9,256 nucleotides of DNA from JAJRVH01 sp964505995 (GTDB lineage: Bacteria > Pseudomonadota > Zetaproteobacteria > Mariprofundales > Mariprofundaceae). Made by a program: the position numbers and the translations under genes. The stretch is taken from positions 1 to 9,256 of the forward strand of contig CAZDLB010000071.1 of assembly GCA_964505995.1 (NCBI GenBank). The letters run 5' to 3'. Numbering within the stretch: the stretch's first letter is position 1; every line of letters starts with the position of its first letter. The notes under the pieces were generated by a model. That model searched no databases, was not told where the DNA came from, and was given only the letters and a program-made list of their open reading frames with translations. This document shows, in pieces, positions 7,460 to 9,256 of this stretch.

Positions 7460-7739
7460 CAATGCCGTGCCGAGGTGCTCGGCCTTCATCTGGTATCACG
7501 CCGGCATCGAGATGAAGGCGCAACTGCTCGGCTGGCTGGCGCACGTCGAAAAGGCATTCGGGGTCCGGGGGCGACTGCTGGTTCGGCAGAGCCGCGGCAA
7601 AACCACTTTCATGGAAATCTACGAGCACGTAGAGTCGCCGCTGCTTCAGCGCATCGAGTCGGCAGCGGCCGCAAACTCCTGCTTTGCGACGATCGAGCGG
7701 CGATGCGAATCCTTTACCGAGGTGGACCCGAATGAATGA
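7449..7739 (+). CDS. DUF4936-like small protein
   Basis: 96 residues, cytoplasmic by composition, with no signal or membrane segment. The pattern FIWYHAG (13-19), a helix, then FGVRGRLLVRQSRGKTTFMEIYEHV (37-61, split here as FGVRGRLLVRQ and TTFMEIYEHV), and a final RRCESF fits my memory of DUF4936, a small alpha/beta family often found directly after ygfZ in beta- and related proteobacteria. No biochemical function is known to me. I place the start at ATG 7449, with GAGG six bases upstream and an 11-base overlap with ygfZ, rather than at the TTG at 7434. It overlaps dapE by 8 bases. The constant pairing suggests a role linked to YgfZ, but this is inference; the family name is from pattern memory, not a search. 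Confidence 0.7.
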   Translation: MPASNAVPRCSAFIWYHAGIEMKAQLLGWLAHVEKAFGVRGRLLVRQSRGKTTFMEIYEHVESPLLQRIESAAAANSCFATIERRCESFTEVDPNE

Positions 7740-8895
7740 TGCTGCGAATCCGGGTTCCGGAACCGATGTGCCGCCGGCGCTGGACATTGCCCGGACGCTG
7801 ATTCGCCGCCAGTCGCCAACCCCCGAGGATGCCGGCTGCCAGGACTGGATCGAGGCGTTCCTGGCGCCGCTTGGATTCACGCGCACCCGTGTCGATGCCG
7901 GTGGCGTGACGAACAGCATCTATGAGCGGGCGGGCGAAACGCCTGGCGTGCTCGCCTTTGCCGGACATACCGATGTCGTACCGACCGGACCGCTGGATGG
8001 CTGGCCGCATCCGCCGTTCGATGCCATCGTCGAGGATGGCGTGCTGCATGGCCGTGGCGCCCAGGACATGAAGGGTGGCATCGCCTGCTGGCTGGCCGCG
8101 ATCCGGGCCCTGATCGAGGAAGGTCACCCCCTGCCCGGCATGCAGCTGTTGATCACATCCGATGAGGAAGGCGAGTCGGTGGACGGCACGATCCGCATCG
8201 TCGAAAGGCTTCAGGCCGATGGCAAGCTTCCGGATGCGGCCATCGTCGGCGAGCCGTCCTCCTCCGTCAGGGTTGGCGATGTGATACGGCGCGGACGTCG
8301 CGGCGTGGTGCAGATCACCGCCGTCGTCGAGGGCATGCAGGGACATTCAGCCTATCCCGAGGATGCCGACAATGCCGTGCACCGGGCCGTGCCGGCGCTT
8401 GAGCGCATCATCGAGATCGACTGGGGGAAGCCGGCCGAAGGCTTCCCGCCGACCACCTGCCAGATCACGAATCTGAAGGCCGGAACCGGGGCGATGAACG
8501 TCATTCCCGGCATCTGCGAGATCGCCATCGATATCCGCTACAATCCCGGCATCGATTTCGAGGGAATCCAGCAGCGCATCTTTGACGCCTTCGAGGGCGT
8601 GGACGCGATTCTGGATATCCAGCATCAGGCCGAGGCCTTCCGCACGCCCGACGGCCCGTTTTTGAACCTGGTCTGCGCCTCGATCCTGCGTCAGTGCGGC
8701 ATCGAGACCGTGCGCGATACCGGCGGCGGCACATCCGACGGCCGTTTTCTGGCCGCGGCCGGCGTACCGGTGGCCGAGCTCGGGCTGACGAACTCGACCA
8801 TTCACCAGGTCGGCGAACGCGTGGCCGTGAGCGAACTGGAGGAACTCACGGCGATCTATACCGATATCATCAAGCATTTCGAGGTTGAATCATGA
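7732..8895 (+). CDS. dapE: Succinyl-diaminopimelate desuccinylase DapE
   Basis: DapE is a di-zinc M20 hydrolase removing succinate from N-succinyl-LL-diaminopimelate to give LL-DAP for lysine and peptidoglycan. Its 387 residues fit (usual 375-385). By alignment with known motifs: GHTDVVPTGP (His79 zinc ligand, Asp81), GRGAQDMKGG (Asp112 bridging zinc), TSDEEGES (catalytic Glu145, ligand Glu146), VGEPSS (Glu174), and NSTIHQVGERV (His358). RRGRRG, GHSAYPEDADN and GGTSDGRF favour DapE over ArgE or other M20 members; note GHSAYP where GHVAYP is common, and a Gln in place of the usual Ala/Ser in RGAxDMKG. ATG at 7732 is preceded by GAGGTGG and overlaps the DUF4936-like stop; an upstream in-frame ATG at 7684 would overlap that gene far more. 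The end forms ATGA with queF. Confidence 0.95.
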   Translation: MNDAANPGSGTDVPPALDIARTLIRRQSPTPEDAGCQDWIEAFLAPLGFTRTRVDAGGVTNSIYERAGETPGVLAFAGHTDVVPTGPLDGWPHPPFDAIVEDGVLHGRGAQDMKGGIACWLAAIRALIEEGHPLPGMQLLITSDEEGESVDGTIRIVERLQADGKLPDAAIVGEPSSSVRVGDVIRRGRRGVVQITAVVEGMQGHSAYPEDADNAVHRAVPALERIIEIDWGKPAEGFPPTTCQITNLKAGTGAMNVIPGICEIAIDIRYNPGIDFEGIQQRIFDAFEGVDAILDIQHQAEAFRTPDGPFLNLVCASILRQCGIETVRDTGGGTSDGRFLAAAGVPVAELGLTNSTIHQVGERVAVSELEELTAIYTDIIKHFEVES

Positions 8896-9256
8896 ACGAG
8901 AAACTGGGAGCCAGGCTTAACGCTCCGTCCCGCGAACTGGAGACCTTTGCCAATCCGAATCCGGAGCGGGATTACCACATCCGCATCGACTCGCCCGAAT
9001 TCACCTGCCTGTGCCCGAAGACCGGCCAGCCGGATTTTGCCGAGATCAAGCTCGATTATGTGCCGGATCAGCTGTGCGTGGAGCTGAAATCGCTGAAGCT
9101 GTATTACTGGAGCTTCCGCGACGAGGGCCATTTCCACGAGCAGGTCACGAACATGATCGCCAACGATCTGATCGCCGCACTCGATCCGCGCTATCTGAAG
9201 GTGACGGCGGTGTTCAATGTGCGCGGCGGCATCTACACCACGGTCGAGGTCGAGCA
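8892..9256 (+). CDS. queF: NADPH-dependent preQ0 reductase QueF, type I (runs off the right edge)
   Basis: QueF reduces the nitrile of 7-cyano-7-deazaguanine (preQ0) to the amine preQ1, the base later inserted into tRNA and finished by QueG. 121 residues are visible. FTCLCPKTGQPDFA (37-50) contains the catalytic Cys41 and, seven residues on, Asp48, the same spacing as the known Cys/Asp pair of the family. VELKSLKLYYWSFRDEG (63-79) is the substrate-contact and subunit-interface motif. The catalytic cysteine lies near the N-terminus in a single T-fold module, so this is the short type I enzyme rather than the two-module type II of E. coli. The C-terminus is beyond the window. The start ATG overlaps the dapE stop (ATGA), indicating coupling. 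The identification is secure. Confidence 0.95.
   Translation, partial: MNEKLGARLNAPSRELETFANPNPERDYHIRIDSPEFTCLCPKTGQPDFAEIKLDYVPDQLCVELKSLKLYYWSFRDEGHFHEQVTNMIANDLIAALDPRYLKVTAVFNVRGGIYTTVEVE

Overview
This window reads as an ordinary chromosomal housekeeping segment of a GC-rich (by eye, roughly 60% or more) Gram-negative bacterium, most likely a proteobacterium. The evidence is a Sec signal peptide ending in AQA, the gammaproteobacterial-style proximity of tsaE and queG, a ygfZ-DUF4936 pair of the kind I associate with beta/gammaproteobacteria, and dapE of the succinylase branch of lysine/peptidoglycan synthesis. The queF is the short single-module (type I) form, which is less usual in Gammaproteobacteria, so I do not name a genus. 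Coding density is very high, no non-coding gap exceeds about 165 bases, and I see no mobile element, tRNA, rRNA or CRISPR.

Layout. (1) Positions 1-2108, minus strand: queG (epoxyqueuosine reductase), then gph (HAD phosphatase of the phosphoglycolate phosphatase type), then thiE (thiamine-phosphate synthase, cut by the left edge). These genes overlap by 14 and 4 bases, so they are probably one translationally coupled operon. (2) Positions 2189-3121, plus strand: an isolated gene for an exported PD40/TolB-like beta-propeller protein, divergent from queG. (3) Positions 3118-3426, minus: a 102-residue two-helix membrane protein of unknown function, whose stop codon interlocks with that of the propeller gene. 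(4) Positions 3519-4408, minus: a two-CBS-domain protein and tsaE (t6A synthesis ATPase), joined by a GTGA overlap. (5) Positions 4464-6326, minus: thiC (HMP-P synthase). (6) Positions 6327-6490: a divergent regulatory gap holding a perfect 11-bp/7-nt/11-bp palindrome and a second hairpin, with no recognisable TPP riboswitch. (7) Positions 6491-9256, plus: ygfZ, a DUF4936-like gene, dapE and queF (cut by the right edge), all overlapping and surely co-transcribed.

Two themes run through the window. One is tRNA anticodon-loop modification: TsaE (t6A), QueF and QueG (queuosine), and YgfZ, which supports Fe-S enzymes such as MiaB. The other is thiamine synthesis: ThiC makes the pyrimidine and ThiE joins it to the thiazole. 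I found no convincing wholly new system. The points most worth a second look are the thiC/ygfZ palindrome, the apparent lack of a TPP riboswitch in front of thiC, the coupling of a HAD phosphatase to thiE, the coupling of a CBS-pair protein to tsaE, and the lone exported propeller gene sitting between tsaE and queG.
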